DNA of 6,359 nt from assembly GCA_902797585.1 (NCBI GenBank), contig CADBTK010000031.1, forward strand, positions 1 to 6,359, read 5' to 3'. The position numbers and the translations under genes were made by a program. Positions 1 to 5,519 of the stretch are shown here, one piece after another. Source of the DNA: Erysipelothrix rhusiopathiae. Lineage in GTDB: Bacteria; Bacillota_I; Bacilli_A; Erysipelotrichales; Erysipelotrichaceae. Every line of letters begins with the position of its first letter. Positions within the stretch are counted from its first letter, which is position 1. The notes below the pieces were generated by a model. It was not told the DNA's origin. It did not search any database and saw nothing but the letters and a program-made list of their open reading frames with translations.

Positions 1-19
1 CTTATTCAGGAGAAATAAG

Positions 20-925
20 ATGAAAAAAGTATTCATTCTCAATCCAAATACACGACAAAAAGAACAATATCGTTTGATGAAAGAAATAAAGAAACACTTT
101 CAAGGACAAACGATTGTTTTAGAAAAGACGCAAACAGGGCAGCATGCGCGTATGATTGCCAAAAAATATGCCTTGATGGATGAAGATGTGCATATTTTTG
201 CCTGTGGAGGAGATGGAACGATTCATGATGTTATTAATGGAATTGTTGGTCACGATAATATAACTTTAACTCCTATTCCTATTGGTAGAGGGAATGATTT
301 TGTGAAATCATTTCAAGGGTTAGAACGAGAAGATTTTTTAAATTTTGATCATTATAAAAATCCAAGCATTTTAGAATGTGATTTATTAAAAGTAGATGGA
401 CAATATGCGATGAATACTGTCTCATTTGGCTTTGATGTACAAATTGCTCAATATGTGAATGATTTTCGAAGAGTGTTAAAAGGAACGGGAACGATTCCTT
501 ATTATTTAGGTATGTTGGCATCTTTGATAAAGATGAAACCTGAAACGTACTCTCTTCACTTGGATCAAGAGATATTACCAGAGAAAGAATATATGTTTGT
601 GGTATTCTGTAACGGAAAATATTATGGAGGCGGTTATCAACCATGTCCACAGGCACAATTGAATGATGGGTGGATGGATATATGTTTAATAAAACCAATT
701 CCACGTTATAAAATCATTCAACTGGCTAAATCTTATGAAAAAGGACAACATGTTGCCTTTGAAAAGTTAGTTCAAATAGAAAAAGGCAAAGTGGTTCATT
801 ATGATACGAAAAATAAAACAGTATTGGCAAATTTAGATGGGGAGATTTATCCTGTAAAAAATCCAACGGTGGAAATTGTAGAAAAAGCCATTCGATTGGC
901 ATTGCCAAAAAAGATGGGAGACTAA
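20..925 (+). CDS. Diacylglycerol/lipid kinase family protein (DAGK catalytic domain)
   Basis: The product is a 301-aa soluble lipid kinase of the DgkB/YegS type, which phosphorylates diacylglycerol or a related lipid with ATP at the inner face of the membrane. Visible motifs are the nucleotide-binding GGDGT at residues 63-67 followed by IHDVINGI, a second glycine loop GRGNDF at 89-94, the MNTVSFGFD segment at 131-139, a CNGKYYGGG segment at 197-205, NDGWMD at 215-220, and LDGE at 272-275. In characterised DgkB proteins this last Glu is the catalytic base. Length is normal for the family and no key motif is missing. The ATG at 20 follows AGGAG at 8-12 with seven bases between, which fixes the start. 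The next gene begins one base after the stop, so the two are probably co-transcribed; the promoter lies outside the window. The exact lipid substrate cannot be read from sequence, so no symbol is given. Confidence 0.93.
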   Translation: MKKVFILNPNTRQKEQYRLMKEIKKHFQGQTIVLEKTQTGQHARMIAKKYALMDEDVHIFACGGDGTIHDVINGIVGHDNITLTPIPIGRGNDFVKSFQGLEREDFLNFDHYKNPSILECDLLKVDGQYAMNTVSFGFDVQIAQYVNDFRRVLKGTGTIPYYLGMLASLIKMKPETYSLHLDQEILPEKEYMFVVFCNGKYYGGGYQPCPQAQLNDGWMDICLIKPIPRYKIIQLAKSYEKGQHVAFEKLVQIEKGKVVHYDTKNKTVLANLDGEIYPVKNPTVEIVEKAIRLALPKKMGD

Positions 926-926
926 T

Positions 927-2201
927 ATGGAGATCGAACTATGGATCAAAATTGGAATATTATTGGTGTTATTATGTTTATCAGCATTCTTTTCTTCTGC
1001 TGAAACTGCTTTAATTTCATGCAGTCATATTCGCATGCGCACTTTAGCTGATCAAGGCAATGAAAAGGCGAAGAAAGTATTATCGGTATTGGAGCGACAA
1101 GATAAAATGTTGTCAGCCATTTTAATTGGTAATAACTTAGTTAATACTTTCGCGGCCAGTACCTCAGCAACCATTGCCTATTCATTTGGAGGAGCTGCTA
1201 TTAGTGTGGCAACCTTTATCATCACTTTATTGATATTAATCTTTGGAGAAATCACTCCTAAAACAATTGCGACTCAACAAGCGGATCAAATGGCATTGTC
1301 TTATATTGGTGTCATTGCCTTTTTGATGATTGTCTTTACCCCAGTGATCGTCTTTGTGAATGCGATTAGCTCTTTCTTATTGCGATTATTAGGGAAAGAT
1401 GGAGAAGGGGGTCCATCTTTAACGGAGGGAGAACTTCGTAAAATGGCTGATGTAGCCCATGAAGAAGGAATTATTGAAGAAGACGAAAAAGAATTGATTC
1501 ATAATGTTTTTGACTTTGGAGATGCCAAAGCGAAAGATGTAATGGTGCCTCGTGTTCATGTTGTGATGGCAGAGGATACGGTGACATACCAAGATTTATT
1601 GAAAATTTTCCGTGAAGATCAATTTACTCGAATTCCGATATATCATGAGTCCATTGATAATGTAGTAGGTTTGATTAATATGAAAGACTTATTGTTGGTG
1701 GATGATTGGAAAGATTTTGATATTGAAAAGAGTATGCGGCAACCATTCTTTACTTTTGAGAATAAGCCGATTTCGGATTTGATGTTGGAAATGAAACAAT
1801 CGACTTATAACTTGGCTGTTGTCATGGATGAGTATGGAGAGCTGGCAGGAATTGTTTCATTAGAAGATATCATAGAAGAAATTGTTGGGGAAGTACAAGA
1901 TGAGTATGACGACTACGAAGATACCAACATTCGACAATTATCAAAACGCGTGTACGATGTACGTGGACATATTAGTTTGCATGATTTAAATGATGCTCTA
2001 GGACTAGATTTAGATAGTGAAGACTATGATTCAATTGGGGGATTGGTAATCGATCGCTTAGGTCATTTACCGCAAATAAATGATAAGATTTATTTAGAAG
2101 ATGGAACACGAATTCAAGTAACACGCTTATCTAAGAATAGAATATTAGAAGTTCGTATTTCCTTACCAAAAGAGAAGAAAAAGGAAAGCGAAGAAGCATA
2201 A
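927..2201 (+). CDS. CNNM/CorC (HlyC-type) membrane protein with DUF21, CBS pair and CorC_HlyC domains
   Basis: This 424-aa protein has the full architecture of the bacterial CNNM/CorC family, whose studied members export Mg2+ or affect divalent-cation homeostasis; 'hemolysin' is a legacy label. Residues 1 to about 155 form the DUF21 membrane core, with hydrophobic helices near 6-24, 62-85, 90-107 and 123-153. The family signatures FSSAETAL (22-29) and GEITPK (107-112) are present. An acidic cytosolic linker with DVMVPR (204-209) leads into CBS repeat 1 (about 205-256, FTRIPIYHESIDNVVGLI) and CBS repeat 2 (about 270-325, LAVVMDEYGELAGIVSLEDI). A C-terminal CorC_HlyC domain follows at about 335-412 (DYDSIGGLVIDRLGHLP), then a charged KEKKKESEEA tail. 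GGGAG at 916-920, six bases before the ATG and inside the end of the kinase gene, supports the start and suggests translational coupling. The transported ion is inferred from the family only. Confidence 0.93.
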   Translation: MEIELWIKIGILLVLLCLSAFFSSAETALISCSHIRMRTLADQGNEKAKKVLSVLERQDKMLSAILIGNNLVNTFAASTSATIAYSFGGAAISVATFIITLLILIFGEITPKTIATQQADQMALSYIGVIAFLMIVFTPVIVFVNAISSFLLRLLGKDGEGGPSLTEGELRKMADVAHEEGIIEEDEKELIHNVFDFGDAKAKDVMVPRVHVVMAEDTVTYQDLLKIFREDQFTRIPIYHESIDNVVGLINMKDLLLVDDWKDFDIEKSMRQPFFTFENKPISDLMLEMKQSTYNLAVVMDEYGELAGIVSLEDIIEEIVGEVQDEYDDYEDTNIRQLSKRVYDVRGHISLHDLNDALGLDLDSEDYDSIGGLVIDRLGHLPQINDKIYLEDGTRIQVTRLSKNRILEVRISLPKEKKKESEEA

Positions 2202-2202
2202 T

Positions 2203-2448
2203 ATGAATACATATATATTTATAGCCATCTTGATTCTAGCTGTAATTGAATTGGCTATTTTTCGCATTCAAGATAAGAAACAACGTTATATTGCCTTATC
2301 TGTGTTTGGAGTAGCATTAATGATTTCTATTCTAATCGCAACCATTCTAACAAAAATGTGGCCGGCAACAATCTGGATGGGACTTCTATTATGTACATAT
2401 AGTCTATGCCTTATCTGGGTATGGAATCGTTTTGTGAAAAAATCATAA
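2203..2448 (+). CDS. Small integral membrane protein, function unknown
   Basis: I do not recognise this 81-aa protein. It is almost wholly hydrophobic, with three predicted transmembrane helices at about residues 4-20, 30-49 and 55-74. A basic loop (RIQDKKQR, 21-28) separates the first two helices, and the C-terminus is basic (NRFVKKS). By the positive-inside rule the 21-28 loop and the C-terminus would both be cytosolic, leaving the N-terminus outside. It starts one base after the CorC-family stop, with only a weak AAGAAG (2191-2196) ahead of the ATG, so translation probably depends on coupling to the upstream gene. The placement suggests a small partner of the CorC-like protein or simply an operon passenger. 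No catalytic or metal-binding motif is visible. I judge it a real gene from the junction spacing, the coherent membrane topology, and the terminator directly after its stop. Confidence 0.75.
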   Translation: MNTYIFIAILILAVIELAIFRIQDKKQRYIALSVFGVALMISILIATILTKMWPATIWMGLLLCTYSLCLIWVWNRFVKKS

Positions 2449-2450
2449 TA

Positions 2451-2474
2451 AAAAAGAAGCCGAAGCTTCTATTT
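2451..2474. terminator. Shared terminator hairpin, strongest for yggS (minus strand)
   Basis: The six-base-pair stem AGAAGC (2455-2460) / GCTTCT (2465-2470) encloses CGAA. Read on the minus strand the loop is UUCG closed by a C-G pair, the exceptionally stable tetraloop class, and it is followed by a run of five U residues (2455-2451): a textbook intrinsic terminator for yggS. On the plus strand the hairpin is followed only by ATTTG, so it should end the kinase/CorC operon less efficiently. The yggS stop codon (2469-2471) overlaps the stem. Confidence 0.8.
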
Positions 2475-3092
2475 GAAAAGAGCAGTTCCAATGCGTATTT
2501 GGTTGGAACCATATTTAATGGCTAAAGGCCAATCTTGACTCATTCCCATGGATAAAGTGGAAATAGAAGAATATTTGGATTTGGCGCTTTTATAAAGCTC
2601 ACGCATGTCGCTAAATTCTTGTTTCAAAATTTTTTGGTCATCGGTATTAGAGGCAATGGTCATTAAACCGGTGCAACGAACATTCTCTAACTCTTCTTGG
2701 ATATATTGAATGAGTTCCAAAGTTTGATCTGGTTCAATACCAGATTTATTCATATCGGTTTTAGAAATCTTAACTTCGACAAAGACATCTTGGATGATAT
2801 CTTGTTTTTTGGCATATTTATCGATTTCTTTTGCTAATTTTTTTGAATCAACACTTTCAATCACATCTACTTTTCCGATGATGTATTTTACTTTGTTGGT
2901 TTGAAGATGACCAATAAGATGCCAAGAGTATTTAGGATCATATTTTGTTAAGAATTCTTGGACGCGATTTTCCCCAAAAGTTGTACATCCAAGTTCGGCC
3001 AATTGATCGACTTCTTCTTTGGTGTGCATTTTGGTAACCGCAACCAAAGAGATGTCACTCTCTAATATTTCTTGAATAAGTTGTTTGTTCAT
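2469..3092 (-). CDS. yggS: YggS/PROSC family pyridoxal-phosphate homeostasis protein
   Basis: A 207-aa PLP-binding protein of the YggS/PipY/PLPBP family. These cytosolic fold-type III proteins bind PLP without a known enzymatic reaction and affect vitamin B6 and amino-acid/keto-acid balance. In the 207-aa numbering, the PLP lysine lies in SLVAVTKMHT (K21), followed by TFGENRVQE (38-46), WHLIGHLQTNK (57-67), GLMTIAS, LSMGMSQD (180-187) and the phosphate-binding RIGTALF near the C-terminus. The frame extends 17 codons upstream to an ATG at 3143, but those residues (MNCKNYAKS...) do not look like the family N-terminus and no ribosome site precedes that ATG, so I chose the ATG at 3092. The helix before the PLP strand is shorter than usual: typical members carry about ten more residues between the first helix and the VAV(T/S)K strand. 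The gene stands alone, divergent from the ycxB-like gene. Family assignment is secure; the start is less so. Confidence 0.9.
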   Translation of the reverse strand: MNKQLIQEILESDISLVAVTKMHTKEEVDQLAELGCTTFGENRVQEFLTKYDPKYSWHLIGHLQTNKVKYIIGKVDVIESVDSKKLAKEIDKYAKKQDIIQDVFVEVKISKTDMNKSGIEPDQTLELIQYIQEELENVRCTGLMTIASNTDDQKILKQEFSDMRELYKSAKSKYSSISTLSMGMSQDWPLAIKYGSNQIRIGTALFK

Positions 3093-3098
3093 GGCTAT

Positions 3099-3104
3099 AG
3101 TATA
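3099..3104 (-). promoter_or_regulatory. Candidate -10 box for yggS, placed for a leaderless message
   Basis: On the minus strand TATACT is separated from the yggS ATG (3092) by exactly six bases (ATAGCC), so a start seven bases below the box would fall on the A of the ATG. The -35 position at 17-bp spacing reads ATGCAA (3127-3122), only three of six consensus matches. No good Shine-Dalgarno is seen at a usual distance; the nearest purine run, AAGAAG, is about 13 bases from the ATG. Confidence 0.4.
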
Positions 3105-3158
3105 ACTTCTTTTGTTGGACTTTGCATAATTTTTACAATTCATAAAGAAAAAAAGAGA

Positions 3159-3164
3159 TAGAAT
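3159..3164 (+). promoter_or_regulatory. Candidate -10 box before the ycxB-like gene
   Basis: TAGAAT (five of six consensus bases) ends eight bases before the ATG at 3173, which would put transcription start within about two bases of the start codon. No -35 stands out at normal spacing; TTTACA at 3132-3137 is a good hexamer, but 21 bases away. An alternative is TTGGAC at 3115-3120 with a poor -10 around 3138-3143, which would give a normal leader. The evidence is weak in either case. Confidence 0.25.
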
Positions 3165-3172
3165 GAGAACGT

Positions 3173-3682
3173 ATGATTGAATTTATGAATCAGTTTCCTT
3201 GTACCGCAAAAATCATGAAGGAAAACTTATTTGACAAACACAATCGAAAGATTCGCCCATTTTATATACTGTGGGTCATTTTAATGTTTCTTTCTGTCAT
3301 TCGCTTTGCCCTTAGTAAAAATATCTTGTGGTTATTGATAACGGTTGTCTTTATTGTCTTAATGGCATTAACTGTTCGTTATAAAAATATATATGTCATA
3401 AAAGAATGGAAAAAAATCCGACGTGTTTATGCACAAGGGTTTCCATATATTGTCGTGGAATTAGGAGAAGTTATTGCTTATACCGTATCCAATCGTACAC
3501 GTATTTATTCTTGGAAAGATTTTGACTATTTTGTGGAGACAGATCGATTGATTATTATGTCGATGAAAGACGATAGTCGTATATTATTGAAAAAGAATGG
3601 ATTTACAACTGGAACATATCAAGAATGTATCCAAATGTTACAAAAGAAATTAAAAAGCACAGCGCCATCGAAAAAACGATAG
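3173..3682 (+). CDS. YcxB-like membrane protein
   Basis: A 169-aa protein with two adjacent transmembrane helices (about residues 29-47 and 51-68), a basic linker (KEWKKIRR, 77-84) and a C-terminal cytosolic beta-rich domain of about 75 residues. The pattern IYSWKDFDYFVETDRLIIMSMKDDSRILLKKNGF (spanning 111-144), followed by a terminal amphipathic helix (YQECIQMLQKKLK), matches what I know of the YcxB-like C-terminal domain family, which is PH-like and of unknown function. The N-terminal 20 residues are not hydrophobic and there is no signal peptide. No active-site residues are apparent, so the role is unknown; membrane-tethered sensing or scaffolding is a guess. The start is uncertain: no clear ribosome site precedes the ATG at 3173, and in-frame ATGs at 3185 and 3215 are no better supported. 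The gene is monocistronic, between the divergent yggS and its own terminator. Confidence 0.78.
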   Translation: MIEFMNQFPCTAKIMKENLFDKHNRKIRPFYILWVILMFLSVIRFALSKNILWLLITVVFIVLMALTVRYKNIYVIKEWKKIRRVYAQGFPYIVVELGEVIAYTVSNRTRIYSWKDFDYFVETDRLIIMSMKDDSRILLKKNGFTTGTYQECIQMLQKKLKSTAPSKKR

Positions 3683-3690
3683 CGCTTTTT
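3652..3690 (+). terminator. Intrinsic terminator of the ycxB-like gene
   Basis: The ten-position stem AGCGCCATCG (3661-3670) / CGATAGCGCT (3677-3686) has one C-A mismatch and an A6 loop, and is followed by TTTT. The A-run upstream (3652-3656) can extend pairing with the T-run. The hairpin begins inside the coding region and the TAG stop (3680-3682) lies in the descending arm. Confidence 0.85.
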
Positions 3691-3693
3691 ACA

Positions 3694-3702
3694 TGCTAGA
3701 AT
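3694..3702 (+). promoter_or_regulatory. Extended -10 promoter candidate for the CPBP gene
   Basis: TGC followed directly by TAGAAT (3697-3702) is an extended -10 element with five of six hexamer matches. It starts only four bases after the previous terminator's T-run. A start site seven bases below the hexamer falls on 3709, the A of the ATG, so the message could be leaderless. No -35 hexamer is recognisable at 3673-3679, which extended -10 promoters can tolerate. Confidence 0.45.
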
Positions 3703-3708
3703 AGGAAT

Positions 3709-4422
3709 ATGAAAAATCGCTTATGGATGATCTGGAGCATTATTTTATATCTCATTTATATTTTGCCATTTCCTGGTATGACAACACAGACTATGTTGTG
3801 CAAAAGTGCTCTTATTTGGTTGATTGGATTAATAGGAACATATGTATTATTAAAAGACTATATTCTGTATCAAAATAGCTTGGAAGCGTCGCATTGGCTT
3901 TTTCAATATGCTGGTTCTATTATCTTTGTTACTATAGCGCCAATTGTTGCCCTTGTGATAGGATTGTGGCCGCTAAACGCAAGACCAACTGTCGAGATGA
4001 TTCTTGTAGAAGGACTTTTATATGCTCTTGTGATTGGTTTTTTTGAAGAATTCTTATTTCGGGGACTAATCCAACAATCGTTAATGAAAAAATATAAAGA
4101 CATTGATTGTGTATTGATAAGTGCTTTTCTTTTTGGATTGGCGCACATGCCAGGGATGTGGAATGCACCGATGGTTATTATTTGTACACGTACATTGTGG
4201 AATATGGCATTGGGTATATATTTCGCAAGCTTATATCAAAAAAGTCATAATTTAATGTTGGTCAGCATTATTCATATGTTGGTGGATTGCTCAACCATTG
4301 TTTTCTTATTTTCAAAAGAAAATGGGTATCCTATAAAAGTTGGCGTAGCGATTTTATGTATTTTCTATATGGTTTCGGCCTATGGCTTATCTTTAATGCA
4401 GGATGCGTCTACTCCTAGGTAA
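3709..4422 (+). CDS. CPBP family intramembrane metalloprotease (CAAX protease/Abi)
   Basis: A 237-aa polytopic membrane protein of the CPBP family (type II CAAX prenyl protease/bacteriocin-processing fold). All three catalytic motifs are visible inside hydrophobic segments: EEFLFRG with the Glu pair E113/E114 and R118, FGLAH with F142 and H146, and HMLVD with H189 and D193. Hydrophobic stretches near 6-20, 30-49, 69-88, 97-115, 134-148, 163-176, 182-202 and 209-229 indicate about seven or eight helices. Characterised members process prenylated proteins or bacteriocins, give bacteriocin self-immunity, or serve in surface-protein pathways; nothing nearby indicates a bacteriocin or prenyl substrate, so the role here is open. 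A cramped AGGA (3703-3706) lies just two bases from the ATG, closer than usual. The next in-frame ATG at 3727 has no better site, so I kept 3709. No clear terminator follows, so some read-through toward nrdI is possible. Confidence 0.88.
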   Translation: MKNRLWMIWSIILYLIYILPFPGMTTQTMLCKSALIWLIGLIGTYVLLKDYILYQNSLEASHWLFQYAGSIIFVTIAPIVALVIGLWPLNARPTVEMILVEGLLYALVIGFFEEFLFRGLIQQSLMKKYKDIDCVLISAFLFGLAHMPGMWNAPMVIICTRTLWNMALGIYFASLYQKSHNLMLVSIIHMLVDCSTIVFLFSKENGYPIKVGVAILCIFYMVSAYGLSLMQDASTPR

Positions 4423-4467
4423 TTTAGGAAATTGTTTTGTATGAACAAAAAAATAGAATTGTTTGAG

Positions 4468-4496
4468 TTGACACAAGAGTTAGTCTATGTTAACTT
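4468..4496 (+). promoter_or_regulatory. Promoter of the nrdI-DUF3793 operon
   Basis: A consensus -35 TTGACA (4468-4473) is separated by 17 bp from TAACTT (4491-4496). That -10 is poor (three of six matches) but is preceded by an extended -10 TGT (4488-4490). The predicted start is about 4503, giving a leader of about 31 bases with AGGAGG at 4522-4527, six bases from the nrdI ATG. Two dyads overlap the -10 region and the start site. A weak intrinsic -10 under dyads is typical of a regulated promoter. Confidence 0.65.
4478..4495. promoter_or_regulatory. Candidate operator 1 (AGTTAG-N6-TTAACT) at the nrdI promoter
   Basis: This inverted repeat has arms AGTTAG (4478-4483) and TTAACT (4490-4495), pairing at five of six positions, with a six-base spacer. 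It covers most of the promoter spacer and nearly all of the -10. Its geometry and arms match the dyad 25 bp downstream, which argues for a protein-binding site rather than chance. The binding protein is unknown. Confidence 0.5.
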
Positions 4497-4502
4497 ATGG
4501 TC

Positions 4503-4520
4503 AGTTAGATACCACTAACT
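4503..4520. promoter_or_regulatory. Candidate operator 2 (AGTTAG-N6-CTAACT) at the nrdI start site
   Basis: A perfect inverted repeat, AGTTAG (4503-4508) and CTAACT (4515-4520) around ATACCA, starts at the predicted transcription start. It may act as a DNA operator; in RNA the same bases would form a hairpin at the extreme 5' end of the message, ending two bases before the ribosome site. The sequence alone cannot separate these roles, but the matching upstream copy favours an operator. Confidence 0.55.
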
Positions 4521-4533
4521 CAGGAGGTTAACT

Positions 4534-4881
4534 ATGAATTATGTATATGCATCCCGTACTGGGAACGTTGAATCATTAATCGCAAAACTAGGTTTAGATG
4601 CGATTCGAATTGACGACGGAAGTGAAAGTGTAGAAGGTGAATTTATTCTATTTACCTATACAGATGGATATGGAGATGTTCCTATGGAAGTTGACACATT
4701 CTTAACGGCTAACTTTATGAATTTACGTGGAGTCGTCGTTAGTGGAAGTCAAGATTATGGAGATGCGTATTGTAAAGCTGGAGATGTCATCGCCGAACAA
4801 TACGATGTACCGGTATTATACAAAGTAGAAAATGCTGGAACCGATGAAGATGTTCAAGCGATTTTAGCAGCTCTAAAATAG
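4534..4881 (+). CDS. nrdI: NrdI-family flavodoxin-like protein
   Basis: A 115-aa FMN-binding flavodoxin-fold protein of the NrdI family. NrdI reduces oxygen to supply the oxidant that builds the dimanganese-tyrosyl cofactor of class Ib ribonucleotide reductase (NrdEF). Evidence is the phosphate-binding loop SRTGNVESL (7-15), the second flavin loop TYTDGYGDVP (41-50), and the NrdI-typical third segment GVVVSGSQDYGDAYCKAGDVIAEQYDVPVLYKVENAGTDEDV (spanning 66-107), which parallels the family pattern of SGN...FGD.F..A.D.IS..Y.VP.L.K.E..GT..DV. The length is normal to short. AGGAGG six bases before the ATG fixes the start. Unusually, no nrdE, nrdF or nrdH is adjacent; the only operon partner is the DUF3793 gene, six bases downstream. 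It may serve a distant NrdEF or act as a small flavodoxin electron carrier. Family membership is well supported, the specific partner is not. Confidence 0.85.
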   Translation: MNYVYASRTGNVESLIAKLGLDAIRIDDGSESVEGEFILFTYTDGYGDVPMEVDTFLTANFMNLRGVVVSGSQDYGDAYCKAGDVIAEQYDVPVLYKVENAGTDEDVQAILAALK

Positions 4882-4887
4882 GTACTT

Positions 4888-5478
4888 ATGCCAAAACATG
4901 CGCTGATTTTTCAGAAGCATTTGGTCGTGTATGGAGCCAGTACTCTAGCACGAATGAAAATAGCTAGCTTATTTCGAATTGCCAAAAAAGATATTCCGAA
5001 TTATTTGGAATGCATACATTACTTTAACAACCAATGTTCTCCTTATGGTTACAAATTATGTATTTTATACGAAGATGAAATAAGTTTGCTCGTATATGTT
5101 TATAACGCTCGTAAATTGACGAATCTTCTTGCAGAACCTGCAATAAAAAATTTTCTTTCAGATTATGGGTACAAACAATGTCAAACATCACGAGCGTTAC
5201 AACATCTACAAACACGTATACATTCCAATCTAGATTTTCCTCATGAAATTGGAATCTTTCTAGGTTATCCTTTGCAGGACGTCCAAGCCTTTATGTGCCC
5301 TTGTAAGAAGTGCTTATATATTGGACATTGGAAGGTTTATGGGAATGTAAAAAAATCAAAGAAAACATTTGAGCGTTTCGATTGTTGTAGAAAGACAATG
5401 GAAACCAGAATTGCGCAGGGTGAAACATTAGTACAGATCCTTAAAAAATGTAATGAACATACATCACACCTTAGTTAA
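4888..5478 (+). CDS. DUF3793 family protein
   Basis: A 196-aa soluble protein whose second half matches the pattern I associate with DUF3793: L..L..R....FPHEIGIFLGYPL.DV (PHEIGIFLGYPLQDV at 118-132), then G.WKVYG (146-152), a basic segment, and F.....C (161-167). The first half has a YGASTLARMKIASLF stretch (15-29) like the family's conserved start. The function is unknown; I recall family members near flavodoxin and ferrous-iron uptake genes in anaerobic Firmicutes, which fits its place after nrdI but needs a database check. It is cysteine-rich: C137, C139 and C142 form CPCKKC just before WKVYG, and C166-C167 follow, so metal or Fe-S binding is possible. There is no signal peptide or membrane helix. 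The ATG lies six bases after the nrdI stop, with only a weak AGG ahead of it, implying coupled translation in a two-gene operon that ends at the terminator overlapping its stop. Confidence 0.85.
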   Translation: MPKHALIFQKHLVVYGASTLARMKIASLFRIAKKDIPNYLECIHYFNNQCSPYGYKLCILYEDEISLLVYVYNARKLTNLLAEPAIKNFLSDYGYKQCQTSRALQHLQTRIHSNLDFPHEIGIFLGYPLQDVQAFMCPCKKCLYIGHWKVYGNVKKSKKTFERFDCCRKTMETRIAQGETLVQILKKCNEHTSHLS

Positions 5479-5508
5479 GCCAGAAATCTTCACCCGTTTC
5501 TGGTTTTT
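5477..5508 (+). terminator. Intrinsic terminator of the nrdI-DUF3793 operon
   Basis: The stem CCAGAAA (5480-5486) / TTTCTGG (5497-5503) can extend by a G-T and two A-T pairs at its base, has a ten-base loop, and runs directly into TTTTT (5504-5508). The DUF3793 stop codon (5476-5478) touches the base of the stem. It separates the operon from ahpC, which has its own promoter. Confidence 0.88.
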
Positions 5509-5519
5509 CTTACCATTAT

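Noticed and set aside
279..704. Open frame of 141 codons on the minus strand
   Set aside because: It lies wholly antisense within the well-supported lipid kinase gene, has no ribosome site or recognisable protein pattern, and is a shadow of the coding strand.
726..908. Open frame of 60 codons on the minus strand
   Set aside because: Also antisense to the kinase gene, with no family features and no start signal.
3093..3172. Small RNA or short peptide gene in the yggS/ycxB-like gap
   Set aside because: The 80-base gap is purine/AT-rich and has only promoter-like boxes; no terminator or ribosome site supports a separate gene.
3903..4168. Two overlapping minus-strand frames inside the CPBP gene
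   Set aside because: Both run antisense through the catalytic-motif region of a clear membrane protease gene and encode no recognisable protein.
4407..4450. Terminator after the CPBP gene
   Set aside because: TCCTA/TAGGA and TTGTT/AACAA can each form only five-base stems, and neither is followed by a T-run, so I do not call a terminator here.
4503..4533. Metabolite riboswitch in the nrdI leader
   Set aside because: The predicted leader is only about 31 bases, too short for any known aptamer class; the repeats are better explained as operators.
5024..5215. Minus-strand frame of 63 codons inside the DUF3793 gene
   Set aside because: Antisense to a conserved coding region, without a start signal or protein motif.
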